NCBI GenBank assembly: GCA_910588375.1
Contig: CAJUQA010000001.1
Location: forward strand, 186,001-250,000
Direction: 5' to 3'
DNA: 64,000 nt
Source of the DNA: an uncultured Odoribacter sp.
GTDB taxonomy: Bacteria > Bacteroidota > Bacteroidia > Bacteroidales > Marinifilaceae
Position 1 is the stretch's first letter. Each line of letters begins with the position of its first letter. Below are positions 10,221 through 18,179 of this stretch, piece after piece. The translations under genes were made by a program, and so were the position numbers. Under the pieces are notes generated by a model. It was not told where the DNA came from. It did not search any database and worked only from the letters and a program-made list of their open reading frames with translations.

Positions 10221-10579
10221 TTTTTCTCATATACCAAGGAAAGCTTGGCAAATGTTGTGGTAGAATCAGCCACTATTACTGAAACCTTAAAAGAAGTGGC
10301 AGTGATGGGCGTTATCTTTTGTAAATTATAATTTAATTCTTTGGTGATATCAGGGTCAATCACGGCAAGGAATTTGGCATTAACCACTTCTTTGAGTGCG
10401 AGATTCTCACCTTTCAAATCTTCTATTAGCTCAGTAGCTATCTGGATGATACATACACCAGGCGTAATTGGGTGTTCGGGAAAGTGGGCCTTGTATATTC
10501 TACTTTCTCGTAGTAGCTGAATCCGAATCATTCCGTCGGGTTCATAGACTTGAATTATCTGATATAAACTATTCTTCAT
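10217..10579 (-). CDS. Hotdog-fold 3-hydroxyacyl-ACP dehydratase, ApeI-like
   Basis: A protein of about 120 residues with the FabA/FabZ-type signature HFPEHPITPGVCIIQIA, in which the His and the Pro-Gly-Val turn belong to the dehydratase active site. Aryl polyene clusters typically encode two such hotdog proteins that work as a pair. The second here is at 16569-17009. It would remove water from the 3-hydroxyacyl-ACP intermediate to create each double bond. The chosen Met (10579) gives an 11-nt overlap with the upstream gene; a Met three residues or more upstream is possible. Confidence 0.78.
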   Translation of the reverse strand: MKNSLYQIIQVYEPDGMIRIQLLRESRIYKAHFPEHPITPGVCIIQIATELIEDLKGENLALKEVVNAKFLAVIDPDITKELNYNLQKITPITATSFKVSVIVADSTTTFAKLSLVYEKK

Positions 10580-11039
10580 CATCTTCGGATTCTTCAACTA
10601 AAGGGGAAAACGAATAGGATATTTTTCTTTTTTTATTAGTGATTGTTACCATAGCACTTTCTTGGGAGACTTGATAATTTTTATTCTCTTTTGTGGGCAT
10701 TCCATACAACACGTGCAGGCAGTATTTGATGTCACCTTTTAATACCCGTTTAATATACCATTTATTCAGGAAACCAATGACATTCTCAAACTTTATCTTT
10801 TCCGAACTTTTTGCATATATGAATGATAGGGCCGTAATGCCAAACTCATTGACCATAGTGCCGATAATTGCATCTTCTTGATTTTGGGAGATCAATATTC
10901 CGGATAGATGTCCCTTCTCCATTTGAATGTCGAAAACACAGCGTCTCGGTGAAAGTGTATCCACTCTCACATCAACTTCTTGTGCTGCCGCTCCAAGAAA
11001 CGAAATGAGGAGACTAAGGAATAGCAAAGAGAGACGCAT
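10569..11039 (-). CDS. Small exported protein of the pigment operon, function unknown
   Basis: 156 residues starting with a signal peptide (LSLLFLSLLISFLGAAA, cleavage near AAAQ) and ending in a very acidic tail (EESEDDEE). No family is recognised with confidence. Its position directly after the LolA-like gene, overlapping it by 26 nt, parallels aryl polyene clusters in which a periplasmic LolA-like carrier is accompanied by a second small outer-membrane-assembly protein (LolB-like or DUF3261). That assignment is context only, because the protein has no lipobox cysteine. Confidence 0.65.
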   Translation of the reverse strand: MRLSLLFLSLLISFLGAAAQEVDVRVDTLSPRRCVFDIQMEKGHLSGILISQNQEDAIIGTMVNEFGITALSFIYAKSSEKIKFENVIGFLNKWYIKRVLKGDIKYCLHVLYGMPTKENKNYQVSQESAMVTITNKKRKISYSFSPLVEESEDDEE

Positions 11040-11649
11040 CGATTGCTTTGTTTGTGGAAATATTAGAAAATTTAATATTGGTCTTGTCGTTGTTCTTTTC
11101 GATGATATTCAATTCAGAAATCATATTATTCGTCTTATTGAAGTACATCTCAATTTTGGAGAACATCTGTTTCAAATCTTTCTTTTTCGGTACGAGGGTT
11201 ATCTCCCAAAAATTTGGGGCATCCGCTACGCTTACAGAGAAATCAGCAGTGTTAGAAAGAGCTTTCCCGGTAACCGTGTTCATCATAATTCTGGCAATTT
11301 CTTTGAACACCTTATTAGAATTTGTGTCTATTACATCTTTTTTTGATTTATTGCCGACATACACTTTGGTCTCATTGAAGATGAAGATGTAATTATAAGG
11401 AGAAGTATACTCCCATCTTAGTTTGTTTGGTTGGGAATAGTACATTTGACCCTTCGACACCATTTTATCGTTCAGCATTGACAGGTTCTTGGTTTGCACA
11501 AACGTGCAACTCATAGACTTAAGCTCTGCGGCGGTTGTATTAATTTTCTTGATGACATCCTGCGTTTGTGTCTGAGTCATAGAATAAGCTGTTATTGCTG
11601 ATAAGCAACATAGCAGTTTGATAAATAGAGTATATATAAATTTGTTCAT
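11014..11649 (-). CDS. LolA-family periplasmic lipid carrier
   Basis: 211 residues with an N-terminal signal peptide (FIKLLCCLSAITAYS). The segment after it has the LolA pattern: a strand with FVQTKNLSML, then GQMYYSQPNKLRWEYTSP and later VTLVPKKKDL. LolA-fold proteins carry hydrophobic cargo in a half-barrel across the periplasm. In this operon the cargo is presumably the lipid-linked polyene released by the MMPL exporter rather than ordinary lipoproteins; this is inferred from context. A housekeeping LolA is expected elsewhere in the genome. Confidence 0.85.
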   Translation of the reverse strand: MNKFIYTLFIKLLCCLSAITAYSMTQTQTQDVIKKINTTAAELKSMSCTFVQTKNLSMLNDKMVSKGQMYYSQPNKLRWEYTSPYNYIFIFNETKVYVGNKSKKDVIDTNSNKVFKEIARIMMNTVTGKALSNTADFSVSVADAPNFWEITLVPKKKDLKQMFSKIEMYFNKTNNMISELNIIEKNNDKTNIKFSNISTNKAIDASLFAIP

Positions 11650-11655
11650 AATTAA

Positions 11656-12015
11656 TTACTTAGCCACAAATACACATCCAATCATAATTAGCGCAATTCC
11701 AATCCATCTATTCCATGCAACAGTTTCGTGTAAGAAAACAACTGCGAACACAAGTGCAAATACATAGCCCATACTGGCCATGGGGTAAGCCATGCTCAGA
11801 GGAAAATGTTTTAATATATACATCCAAAGGATGGAGGCTCCGGCAAACAAAAGTCCGCAAAGGAGAAACCACCAATTAGTAAGAAGGTCAAGCCAAAAAG
11901 CCGCAGTCCATGAAAATGTGGGCATCTTGGCCAATGCAAGTTTGAGTGTCAACTGACCCGTTGACAACATAATGCTCTGCACAACCGAAAGTCCTAATAA
12001 TTTCCACATACTCAA
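11656..12015 (-). CDS. Small DMT/EamA-type membrane transporter
   Basis: 119 residues with four predicted membrane helices, the size of an SMR or ArnE-type half transporter. Typical features are ILWMYILKHFPLSMAYPMAS in the third helix region and the C-terminal WNRWIGIALIMIGC. SMR-like EamA proteins flip small lipids or export amphiphiles, often as dimers. In this operon it may flip a lipid-linked pigment precursor or polyprenyl carrier. The start overlaps the stop of the upstream ketosynthase-like gene by 4 nt. Confidence 0.8.
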   Translation of the reverse strand: MSMWKLLGLSVVQSIMLSTGQLTLKLALAKMPTFSWTAAFWLDLLTNWWFLLCGLLFAGASILWMYILKHFPLSMAYPMASMGYVFALVFAVVFLHETVAWNRWIGIALIMIGCVFVAK

Positions 12016-13019
12016 ATCCGTTTTAATTTAATTATCGACCATGTGGAATCCACTGAAGAATTCACCATTGTAATTTTGGGGACATCATTATTCATTTTTG
12101 AAGAGCAGGTTCCCCATAAAAGGAAGTTGGGTATTATTTGTCGTTCAAGGATTTTTGCCGCAGCATAAAATCCTGCTGCCGAGCAAGAGAAATTTTCACC
12201 GAAAATATGCTTGAACTGAAGGAGGCGTGGAGTAAATGTCAACTTTTCTATCATCGACTTGTAAGGATTGTCATTTACAGCAGTTCCATTTACTCCTAAT
12301 AATAGAATAGAATCCTTCGTTTCATTGAGATAGGTTGCTATTTCATCGGGTGTAGATTTATGGAGAATCTCGACTGACTCAATCTCACATACACCTTTTT
12401 CTGAATCTGTTGAAATTACGGAGGACATAGAGGTTTCGGAGAGAAACTTATATTCCGGATGCGTATGTTTCAATACGAGTGAAGTGAACGGGGTTATTTC
12501 GTCATGAGATCCTACCAAAGCATTCTTGATATATCCCAGTTTCATTTGCACAAAGGCATCTAAAAGAGCTGATTCAAAAGAAATACTCTTGTGGGAATAG
12601 GTATTGTTATAGCCGTGACACTTTAAGACAATGGCTATAAGCGATCCAATGGTGTTATGGGTGGATTGCATGAACAAGGTCGGTTTGAGACATTTCTCGC
12701 CAAACTTAGCCATATCAAACAAAAACTTCTCAGAATTTTCCATGCATCCCATTCCGGTGCCGGTTATAATGGCATTAGGATTATGTATTCCGGCTTGGTT
12801 CAACGATGAAATGGCTGTGCAAATGGTACGTTTGAGGATTTTGCTCATTCGTCGGGTTTCGGACGGCAGGATAAATTCCTTGTTGTCCGGTTCCTGAGCT
12901 CTTACATATGCTTGGTCGAAAGTAATTGGTTCAGAAAACCAATCATCACACAACGGTTTTTGGCAGGAGATTAGAGCCATAGATTTTATATAGCATTTCT
13001 TATCCATGGCTTTCTTCAT
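12012..13019 (-). CDS. Ketosynthase-like protein without catalytic Cys (chain-length-factor type)
   Basis: 335 residues with the thiolase-like fold of beta-ketoacyl synthases. The segment matching the active-site elbow reads THNTIGSLIAI and then SHKSISFESALLDAF. Where the partner ketosynthase has STACSSAANAI, no Cys is present. The protein is also about 70 residues shorter than a full KS. In E. coli-type aryl polyene systems an inactive partner (ApeC) dimerises with the KS ApeO as a chain-length factor. Adjacency to, and a 20-nt overlap with, the active KS gene at 13000-14217 supports the same arrangement here. A Met at 13007 is an alternative start. Confidence 0.8.
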   Translation of the reverse strand: MKKAMDKKCYIKSMALISCQKPLCDDWFSEPITFDQAYVRAQEPDNKEFILPSETRRMSKILKRTICTAISSLNQAGIHNPNAIITGTGMGCMENSEKFLFDMAKFGEKCLKPTLFMQSTHNTIGSLIAIVLKCHGYNNTYSHKSISFESALLDAFVQMKLGYIKNALVGSHDEITPFTSLVLKHTHPEYKFLSETSMSSVISTDSEKGVCEIESVEILHKSTPDEIATYLNETKDSILLLGVNGTAVNDNPYKSMIEKLTFTPRLLQFKHIFGENFSCSAAGFYAAAKILERQIIPNFLLWGTCSSKMNNDVPKITMVNSSVDSTWSIIKLKRI

Positions 13020-14217
13020 ATTTTGAGAATATTAAAGATGAGTCGTTTCCTCCAAATCCGAATGAATTATTGAGGACATTTTTGATAGTTCGTTCGGATT
13101 GTGTTTTTTGGACGGGAGTTGCTCCTTCCTTTATCGGAGTGGTAAAACCGAGGTTCTGTGGGATTATCCCTTTCTCCATACAAAGGATGCTAACTACAGC
13201 CTCTATAGAGCCGGATGCGCTCGTTGTGTGACCCGTAAAGGATTTTGTCGAAGAAAAAAAAGGCAATGAGCAACCCCATATTCTCTCCATTGCAGCGACT
13301 TCACATTCGTCATTATTGGGAGTGCCTGTACCATGAGCATTCACATAATCAATGTCACTTGGGTTGAGATGTGCCATATCTATTGCTTTGCGCATTGCCA
13401 GATAAGCACCCTCTCCATTTTCAGAAGTGGCCGTTTGATGGAAAGCATCACATGAATTGCCATAACCTTTGAGTTCTGCTAAAACTTTAGCCCCTCTCTT
13501 TACTGCAGATTCCTGACTTTCCAATACGAGAAAAGCTGCTCCTTCTCCGAGATTGATTCCTGCCCGTCCTTTGTCGAAAGGTCGACAACGTTCTTTGTCA
13601 AGAATCATCAAAGTGTTGAATCCATTCAGATGGAATTTAGACAAAGCCTCAGAACCACCCACTACGGCAATATCTACAATACCCGCTTTGATGAGATTGG
13701 CTCCCATAATTATTGCATTGGCTGCTGATGAGCAAGCGGTTGAAGATGTGGTAACTATTTTAAATTTGCCGATGTAATCCGCGATAAAGTCAGTTGAGTA
13801 GCCACAGTCATTATATTTCAACTCCCCACTGTCGGGAGCTTCAGCCTGTGTGTCCATCACTTTTTTGAAATGGCGTTCGGTCTTATCCATGCCTCCAACT
13901 GTAGTTCCACCGATAAAAGCGGCGGATTTAAGTTCAGTTGCAGTAAGGTTTGCCTCTTCAACGGCCTCCTTTGCCGCATACATTCCCAACAATACTGTAC
14001 GTAGTTCGTTGCAGGGATAATTGACAGCGAGTGCTTGCGACATCTCGGCATTCGACATCTTTACCTCTCCAACGGGGAGATACGAATGGTCGGTGACCAG
14101 ATGTTTTACAGGCATGATTCCAGTTTCTCCAGCCATAATTGACTGGATAGTGGCATCTTTCCCTACGCCTATCGCCGAAATAATACCGGCGCCTATTACA
14201 AACACTCTACGTTCCAT
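13000..14217 (-). CDS. Beta-ketoacyl-ACP synthase (FabF-type, ApeO-like)
   Basis: 405 residues. The nucleophile is Cys162 in SSTACSSAAN. The two histidines are in NAHGTGTPNND and FTGHTTSASG, and the C-terminal NSFGFGGNDSS motif is present. It catalyses decarboxylative condensation of malonyl-ACP with the growing acyl-ACP. The neighbours are an ACP gene 1 nt upstream and the Cys-less KS-like gene downstream, with which it probably forms the KS-CLF heterodimer of the polyene synthase. Confidence 0.92.
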   Translation of the reverse strand: MERRVFVIGAGIISAIGVGKDATIQSIMAGETGIMPVKHLVTDHSYLPVGEVKMSNAEMSQALAVNYPCNELRTVLLGMYAAKEAVEEANLTATELKSAAFIGGTTVGGMDKTERHFKKVMDTQAEAPDSGELKYNDCGYSTDFIADYIGKFKIVTTSSTACSSAANAIIMGANLIKAGIVDIAVVGGSEALSKFHLNGFNTLMILDKERCRPFDKGRAGINLGEGAAFLVLESQESAVKRGAKVLAELKGYGNSCDAFHQTATSENGEGAYLAMRKAIDMAHLNPSDIDYVNAHGTGTPNNDECEVAAMERIWGCSLPFFSSTKSFTGHTTSASGSIEAVVSILCMEKGIIPQNLGFTTPIKEGATPVQKTQSERTIKNVLNNSFGFGGNDSSLIFSKYEESHG

Positions 14218-14218
14218 T

Positions 14219-14476
14219 TTATTTTTTACGGTTTCTGGAAACGTAATCAGCGATGGAGGTTATAGATGTGAAGATCGCTTTGCCTTCAGCCGGATTCGTG
14301 AGTTTGATACCATACTCACGTTCAAGAAGAACGATGAGTTCCAAAGCGTCAATAGAGTCGAGTCCAAGACCTTCTCCGAAGAGAGGAGCCTCTGAGTCAA
14401 TATCCGCAGCTGTCATGTCTTCAAGGTTAAGAACCTCGATTATCTGATTTTTAAGTTGTTCAATAAGATTGTCCAT
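14219..14476 (-). CDS. Acyl carrier protein 1
   Basis: An 85-residue acidic helical protein with the 4'-phosphopantetheine attachment motif GLGLDSIDALEL (Ser41). It would carry the aryl-primed polyketide chain in the cytoplasm. The start ATG overlaps the stop of the preceding gene by one base (TAATG), which indicates translational coupling with the KS-fold genes on both sides. A second ACP of different sequence is at 17912-18157; aryl polyene systems commonly use two, one perhaps for the starter. Confidence 0.93.
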   Translation of the reverse strand: MDNLIEQLKNQIIEVLNLEDMTAADIDSEAPLFGEGLGLDSIDALELIVLLEREYGIKLTNPAEGKAIFTSITSIADYVSRNRKK

Positions 14477-15018
14477 TATGATTGTTTTTGGTTTCTTACT
14501 ATTTTAAGTTCAGCGAGATAATTGTTTTCTGTCTCATAATCCACCCATCCCGCCAAAATCAAAGAAGGATTAGATGTTTCGAAGACACTTTTGATGACAG
14601 TTTCCATCATCTGAGGGTCGTTCTCTTCTGTGATATAGAAAGATGTCTCGCCGTATATTTTGTGTCTAATTGCAATTTCCCCTGTCACGATATTTGCCAG
14701 AGTATAGACAAAGAGAGCTGGACTTGGGAAATAATTATTCAGATTTGAGATTGTTTTCTGATAGTTCCGGTCTGTCGATAACGACCCTGCACGACCAAAT
14801 AGGATTATAGCAGCATTCTCTTTGTCCTCCGACGCGATACATCTGAGAAGCAACTCTGCACCCAAGAAGCCGATTTTACATAGTCCGTCCATCTTGAAGA
14901 ACTTGGGATAATCGTTAATAAGAGTTCTGTATGCGTCGTTAATAGACCCATTGAAAATTTTCATTCCATCAACTTTGATGAAGCAGGGAGATAGCATCAC
15001 GGTTTTAACTTCAGTCAT
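14476..15018 (-). CDS. Truncated ketosynthase-like (thiolase-fold) protein
   Basis: About 180 residues from the Met at 15018, which has a good ribosome-binding site for this phylum (ggaggg 7 nt upstream); an upstream Met at 15063 would force a longer overlap. The segment FPSPALFVYTLANIVTGEIAIRH resembles the central KS region in which the active Cys is replaced by Leu/Ala-rich sequence, and SLILAGWVD resembles the following beta strand of KS folds. It is only half the length of a KS. Proteins like this sit between KS genes in Bacteroidetes pigment clusters; a structural or partner role is inferred. Confidence 0.62.
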   Translation of the reverse strand: MTEVKTVMLSPCFIKVDGMKIFNGSINDAYRTLINDYPKFFKMDGLCKIGFLGAELLLRCIASEDKENAAIILFGRAGSLSTDRNYQKTISNLNNYFPSPALFVYTLANIVTGEIAIRHKIYGETSFYITEENDPQMMETVIKSVFETSNPSLILAGWVDYETENNYLAELKIVRNQKQS

Positions 15019-16147
15019 TGTACCCTCCTTTCTTATATGCAATTCCTGCATTTGAACCACCAAATCCAGAAAGAATCTTTATAAAACCTTGCTTTTCTGT
15101 TTTTCGGACAGAATTACTCAAGTTGAGATGGTATGTCGTACCGGATGTCTCGTAGCCTCTTGTTGGAAGTATCACTTTATTATCAATAGCCTGCATAGAC
15201 AAAATCGTTTCGATTACTCCTGCAGCGCCTAAAGTATGGCCGTAAAAACCTTTGAGACCATTGACAGGGATTTCTTCCAATTCAGCTCGATGTATAGCGA
15301 TGGATTCCATTTCATCATTATAGACTGTAGCTGTCCCGTGAGCATTAATGAAAGCAATCTCCTCTTTCCTTATAGATTTCAAAATATCGACTAATACGCG
15401 GAATGAACCTTCTCCAGTTCTGGAGGGGCCTGAAATATGGTTGGCGTCATTATGGATGGAAGAGCCAACATAAATCCAATCATCAGAGTCAACTTTATCA
15501 ACACGTTCAAGAATCATCGTTCCGGCAGCTTCTCCCAAATTGAGCCCGATACGGTCTTTGTCGTACGGCTTGCAGTTCTCGTAGCTCAAAGCCTTGAAAG
15601 ATTGGAATCCAGAAATTATAAAACGTGAAAGCACATCAGCTCCCACTACCACGGCATACTTATATTCACCGGCGAGAAGCAGACGTATTGCGGCAATCTG
15701 GGCGCAGACCCCCGAAATGCAAGCATTGGAGGTTACGATAGGTTTGTTGGGATTGCCAAAGAACCCAGCAATCTTTTCTGCTGAAACGCCGATATATCCT
15801 GCTTCTGATTCAAGATTAATTGCAAGAGAGTCAACATTACCTTTGGTAGTTGATAGAACAAAAACCACATCGGTTCTTTGGGAATCTATAGCAGCATTAA
15901 TTAAAGCTCTCGATATACTGAGAATACAAAGTTTTTCAAAAAATGAATAGGAGGAGGTGCCTCCAAGTCCATTAAAGGCCGTAGATACGACCTGCCTGTC
16001 AAGAAGTGACACAAAACAAGGTTCGGGGAGTCCGAAGGCATCCTCGTAGAAAGAGAGCGCGGAGTTGTGCGAAACCACAGCCTGATAGTTTTTCTCCGAA
16101 GTCAATCCCAATGGGGAAATGATATTGTCTGCAATCTTTCTTATCAT
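15011..16147 (-). CDS. Beta-ketoacyl-ACP synthase (second)
   Basis: 378 residues from MIRKIADN; the ATG at 16147 overlaps the thioesterase stop by 4 nt and is preferred to an upstream start. The nucleophile is Cys143 in SNACISGVCA. The histidines are in NAHGTATVYND and FYGHTLGAAG, and the C-terminal motif is SGFGGSNAG. The KS is intact and sequence-diverged from the other two in the operon. Aryl polyene pathways use distinct KSs for priming and for elongation; which one this is cannot be told from sequence alone. Confidence 0.9.
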   Translation of the reverse strand: MIRKIADNIISPLGLTSEKNYQAVVSHNSALSFYEDAFGLPEPCFVSLLDRQVVSTAFNGLGGTSSYSFFEKLCILSISRALINAAIDSQRTDVVFVLSTTKGNVDSLAINLESEAGYIGVSAEKIAGFFGNPNKPIVTSNACISGVCAQIAAIRLLLAGEYKYAVVVGADVLSRFIISGFQSFKALSYENCKPYDKDRIGLNLGEAAGTMILERVDKVDSDDWIYVGSSIHNDANHISGPSRTGEGSFRVLVDILKSIRKEEIAFINAHGTATVYNDEMESIAIHRAELEEIPVNGLKGFYGHTLGAAGVIETILSMQAIDNKVILPTRGYETSGTTYHLNLSNSVRKTEKQGFIKILSGFGGSNAGIAYKKGGYND

Positions 16148-16563
16148 AGCACCGCCCATTTTTCTTTCCAGTTGCTATAAAATTCCGGATTGTTCCAGAC
16201 TAACTGATAATCCTTGTCCATGAAAACCTGTACAGAACGGCCGGTAGCAAGTATGCTGTCATCCTTTTCGTCTCTTATTTCGTAATCAAAGACAATTTTA
16301 GCCGATTCTGTTGGTATGTATGTGATTTTAATCATTGGTTTCATTTCGTAGAGCAATGGCTTTTTATATTTGAATGACAATTCAACCAATGGAGCATAAT
16401 ACCCATTGGAAAAAATTGTCATGTAGCCTAATCCGTATTCTTTTCCGAATGCTTCGCGGGCATCTTCAAAATACAGCGGGTATGATCCATGCCAAACAAT
16501 ATTCATTGAGTCTACCTCGCTGAATCGTATTTCAAGTTTCTTTGATGCTGACAGTTTTTTCAT
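16144..16563 (-). CDS. Hotdog acyl thioesterase, 4-hydroxybenzoyl-CoA thioesterase-like
   Basis: 139 residues. The N-terminal motif FSEVDSMNIVWHGSYPLYFE matches the active-site helix of YbgC/4HBT thioesterases (Asp followed by WHG.Y..YFE). It would hydrolyse stalled or finished acyl-ACP thioesters. Aryl polyene clusters usually include one such enzyme (ApeK-like), thought to act in editing or release. Located 5 nt downstream of the dehydratase gene and overlapping the KS gene by 4 nt. Confidence 0.86.
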   Translation of the reverse strand: MKKLSASKKLEIRFSEVDSMNIVWHGSYPLYFEDAREAFGKEYGLGYMTIFSNGYYAPLVELSFKYKKPLLYEMKPMIKITYIPTESAKIVFDYEIRDEKDDSILATGRSVQVFMDKDYQLVWNNPEFYSNWKEKWAVL

Positions 16564-16568
16564 ACACT

Positions 16569-17009
16569 CTAATTTTGAGATTCTACCTCGCTCAATGCTA
16601 TCTTCATTTCTGATACTGCAAGCACTTCGTCTCCTATTTTTACCACAGATTTTACCAATGTCATTCCGAAAATTTCTTCGATTGTCTCGATTGAGGTTGT
16701 AATAATTTCTCCAACTTTAGGGAGCCGATGGATTTTCAATCCTTTTATAGCTCCGATGAATCCCAATTGAATGGCTTTTTTAAGGATGTATTTGTTGATA
16801 TATCCTATTCTTGCGGCACAAGTTTGGGCAATGTTTTCTATGAGACCTGCAGACGTAAACTCTCCGTTCTCTACGAAGATATTTCCCTCGGCAATGAGAG
16901 TTTCCGTGATAGTCAATCCCATCTCAAAATGCTTGAGGGAACCAATCATTACAAATGGTTCCTGTTGAGGAAGAAGAGTGTGAACGTCTATAGATACAAA
17001 ATCTTTCAT
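16569..17009 (-). CDS. Hotdog-fold dehydratase, ApeP-like
   Basis: 146 residues. The pattern LLPQQEPFVMIGSLKHFE followed by SAGLIENIAQTCAARIGY matches the 3-hydroxyacyl-ACP dehydratase-like family often annotated in aryl polyene clusters. It probably works with the ApeI-like protein at 10217-10579; in E. coli-type systems the two form a complex. The start overlaps the upstream stop by one base. Confidence 0.8.
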   Translation of the reverse strand: MKDFVSIDVHTLLPQQEPFVMIGSLKHFEMGLTITETLIAEGNIFVENGEFTSAGLIENIAQTCAARIGYINKYILKKAIQLGFIGAIKGLKIHRLPKVGEIITTSIETIEEIFGMTLVKSVVKIGDEVLAVSEMKIALSEVESQN

Positions 17010-17899
17010 CAGGTCCAGAATTCAAAATAGTTATACCATTGAAGAGGATACTTCCGAATTACTTTTTCAAGACAATCGACATAGCTTTGGGCCAGTTCAT
17101 GTGCCTTTTCCCGATTGTTCTGGGAAATAGGTCCCGGGATTTTCTTTATTATGATGTGATATGATGTTTTCCCGCTCTTCATCACAGCCACAAAAAGCAT
17201 GGGTACTCTTCTTGCAGCTGCTATCACGAACGGTCCTTGAGGGAAATGAGCTTCTGCACCAAAGAAGTTTAATGTAAATGATTTGGACGATCCGAATAGT
17301 CGGTCTGCGGGCATACTCAGTATTTCTCCTGCCGAAAGTGCATTGTCAAGAAAGAAAAGATGGGACAAATCATTTTTCATCGGAATCATTCGGATGTTCT
17401 TGTCTTCGAACATATGACTACGATTTGCCATGACGGATTCTTTCTCACCGCCAAAAACAAGGGCGTTGAAACGTTTGTCTTTGGCAACTAAAGAGTAACC
17501 TGCAATCTCGTAGTTCCCGATATGAGAACTCAATTGGACAAAGCCTTCGGTGGCTTTTGATAATTCTTCAAAAGCCTCATATCCATCCATGGTAATCTTA
17601 AACTTCTTGCCGGCATACATTGCGAACTTGTCAATCACAACCTGTGCGAAAGAGCAATGATTGCGATAAGTCATCCAAGCCGCTTTGAGTTTGCTTAGCC
17701 CGTGACGCTTCCGGAAGTAGTTATATATAGCCTTTCTTTCTTTCTTCTGAATCAGCATTGTCGGAGGTACAACAAAAACATAGGCAAAGGCATACAGAAT
17801 ACACACATCAGTGACTCTCAGTATTTTGATGAGCCAATGATGCATCCAACTGTTTCCATAGGTGGAACCAATCCAATTGTCATGCCTTAACTCCGTCAC
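17009..17899 (-). CDS. LpxL/HtrB-like lysophospholipid acyltransferase
   Basis: 296 residues with an N-terminal membrane segment (ILYAFAYVFVVPPTMLI). The acyltransferase core has VQLSSHIGNYEIAG (the HX4[DE] motif as HIGNYE), then MPADRLFG and FPQGPFVIAAA, all typical of the LpxL/MsbB family. This family normally adds an acyl chain to lipid A. In aryl polyene clusters it is proposed to transfer the polyene acyl group to a lipid or glycan acceptor at the inner membrane. It lies 12 nt downstream of the second ACP gene, a fitting donor. Confidence 0.86.
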   Translation of the reverse strand: MTELRHDNWIGSTYGNSWMHHWLIKILRVTDVCILYAFAYVFVVPPTMLIQKKERKAIYNYFRKRHGLSKLKAAWMTYRNHCSFAQVVIDKFAMYAGKKFKITMDGYEAFEELSKATEGFVQLSSHIGNYEIAGYSLVAKDKRFNALVFGGEKESVMANRSHMFEDKNIRMIPMKNDLSHLFFLDNALSAGEILSMPADRLFGSSKSFTLNFFGAEAHFPQGPFVIAAARRVPMLFVAVMKSGKTSYHIIIKKIPGPISQNNREKAHELAQSYVDCLEKVIRKYPLQWYNYFEFWT

Positions 17900-17911
17900 G
17901 GTTAAAACGCT

Positions 17912-18157
17912 TTATTTGTTAACCTTTGACTCAATGTAGTTGTAGAAGTCGTTGAGAGTGATTACGCCTGCCATTTCTTCGGGCTTAATTTTAAAACCGA
18001 AGTTTTTTTCTACGATTACCACGATGTCTACGAAATCGAGACTGTCAATCCCGACATCATCTTTTAAGCGTGCCTCCGGGGCAATTTTCTCCTCATCAAC
18101 CTCCAAATCCTCGATGAGGAAGTCATGTACTTTGTTTTCTATTTCTGAACGGGTCAT
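17912..18157 (-). CDS. Acyl carrier protein 2
   Basis: 81 residues with the phosphopantetheine site DVGIDSLDFVDI (Ser39). Acidic, helical and of normal ACP length. Followed 12 nt later by the LpxL-like acyltransferase, so it may carry the acyl group used by that enzyme, or the starter unit. Distinct from ACP 1 in the sequence flanking the serine (GIDSLD against GLDSID). Confidence 0.93.
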   Translation of the reverse strand: MTRSEIENKVHDFLIEDLEVDEEKIAPEARLKDDVGIDSLDFVDIVVIVEKNFGFKIKPEEMAGVITLNDFYNYIESKVNK

Positions 18158-18179
18158 TGATATTGTTGTTTATGATTTA

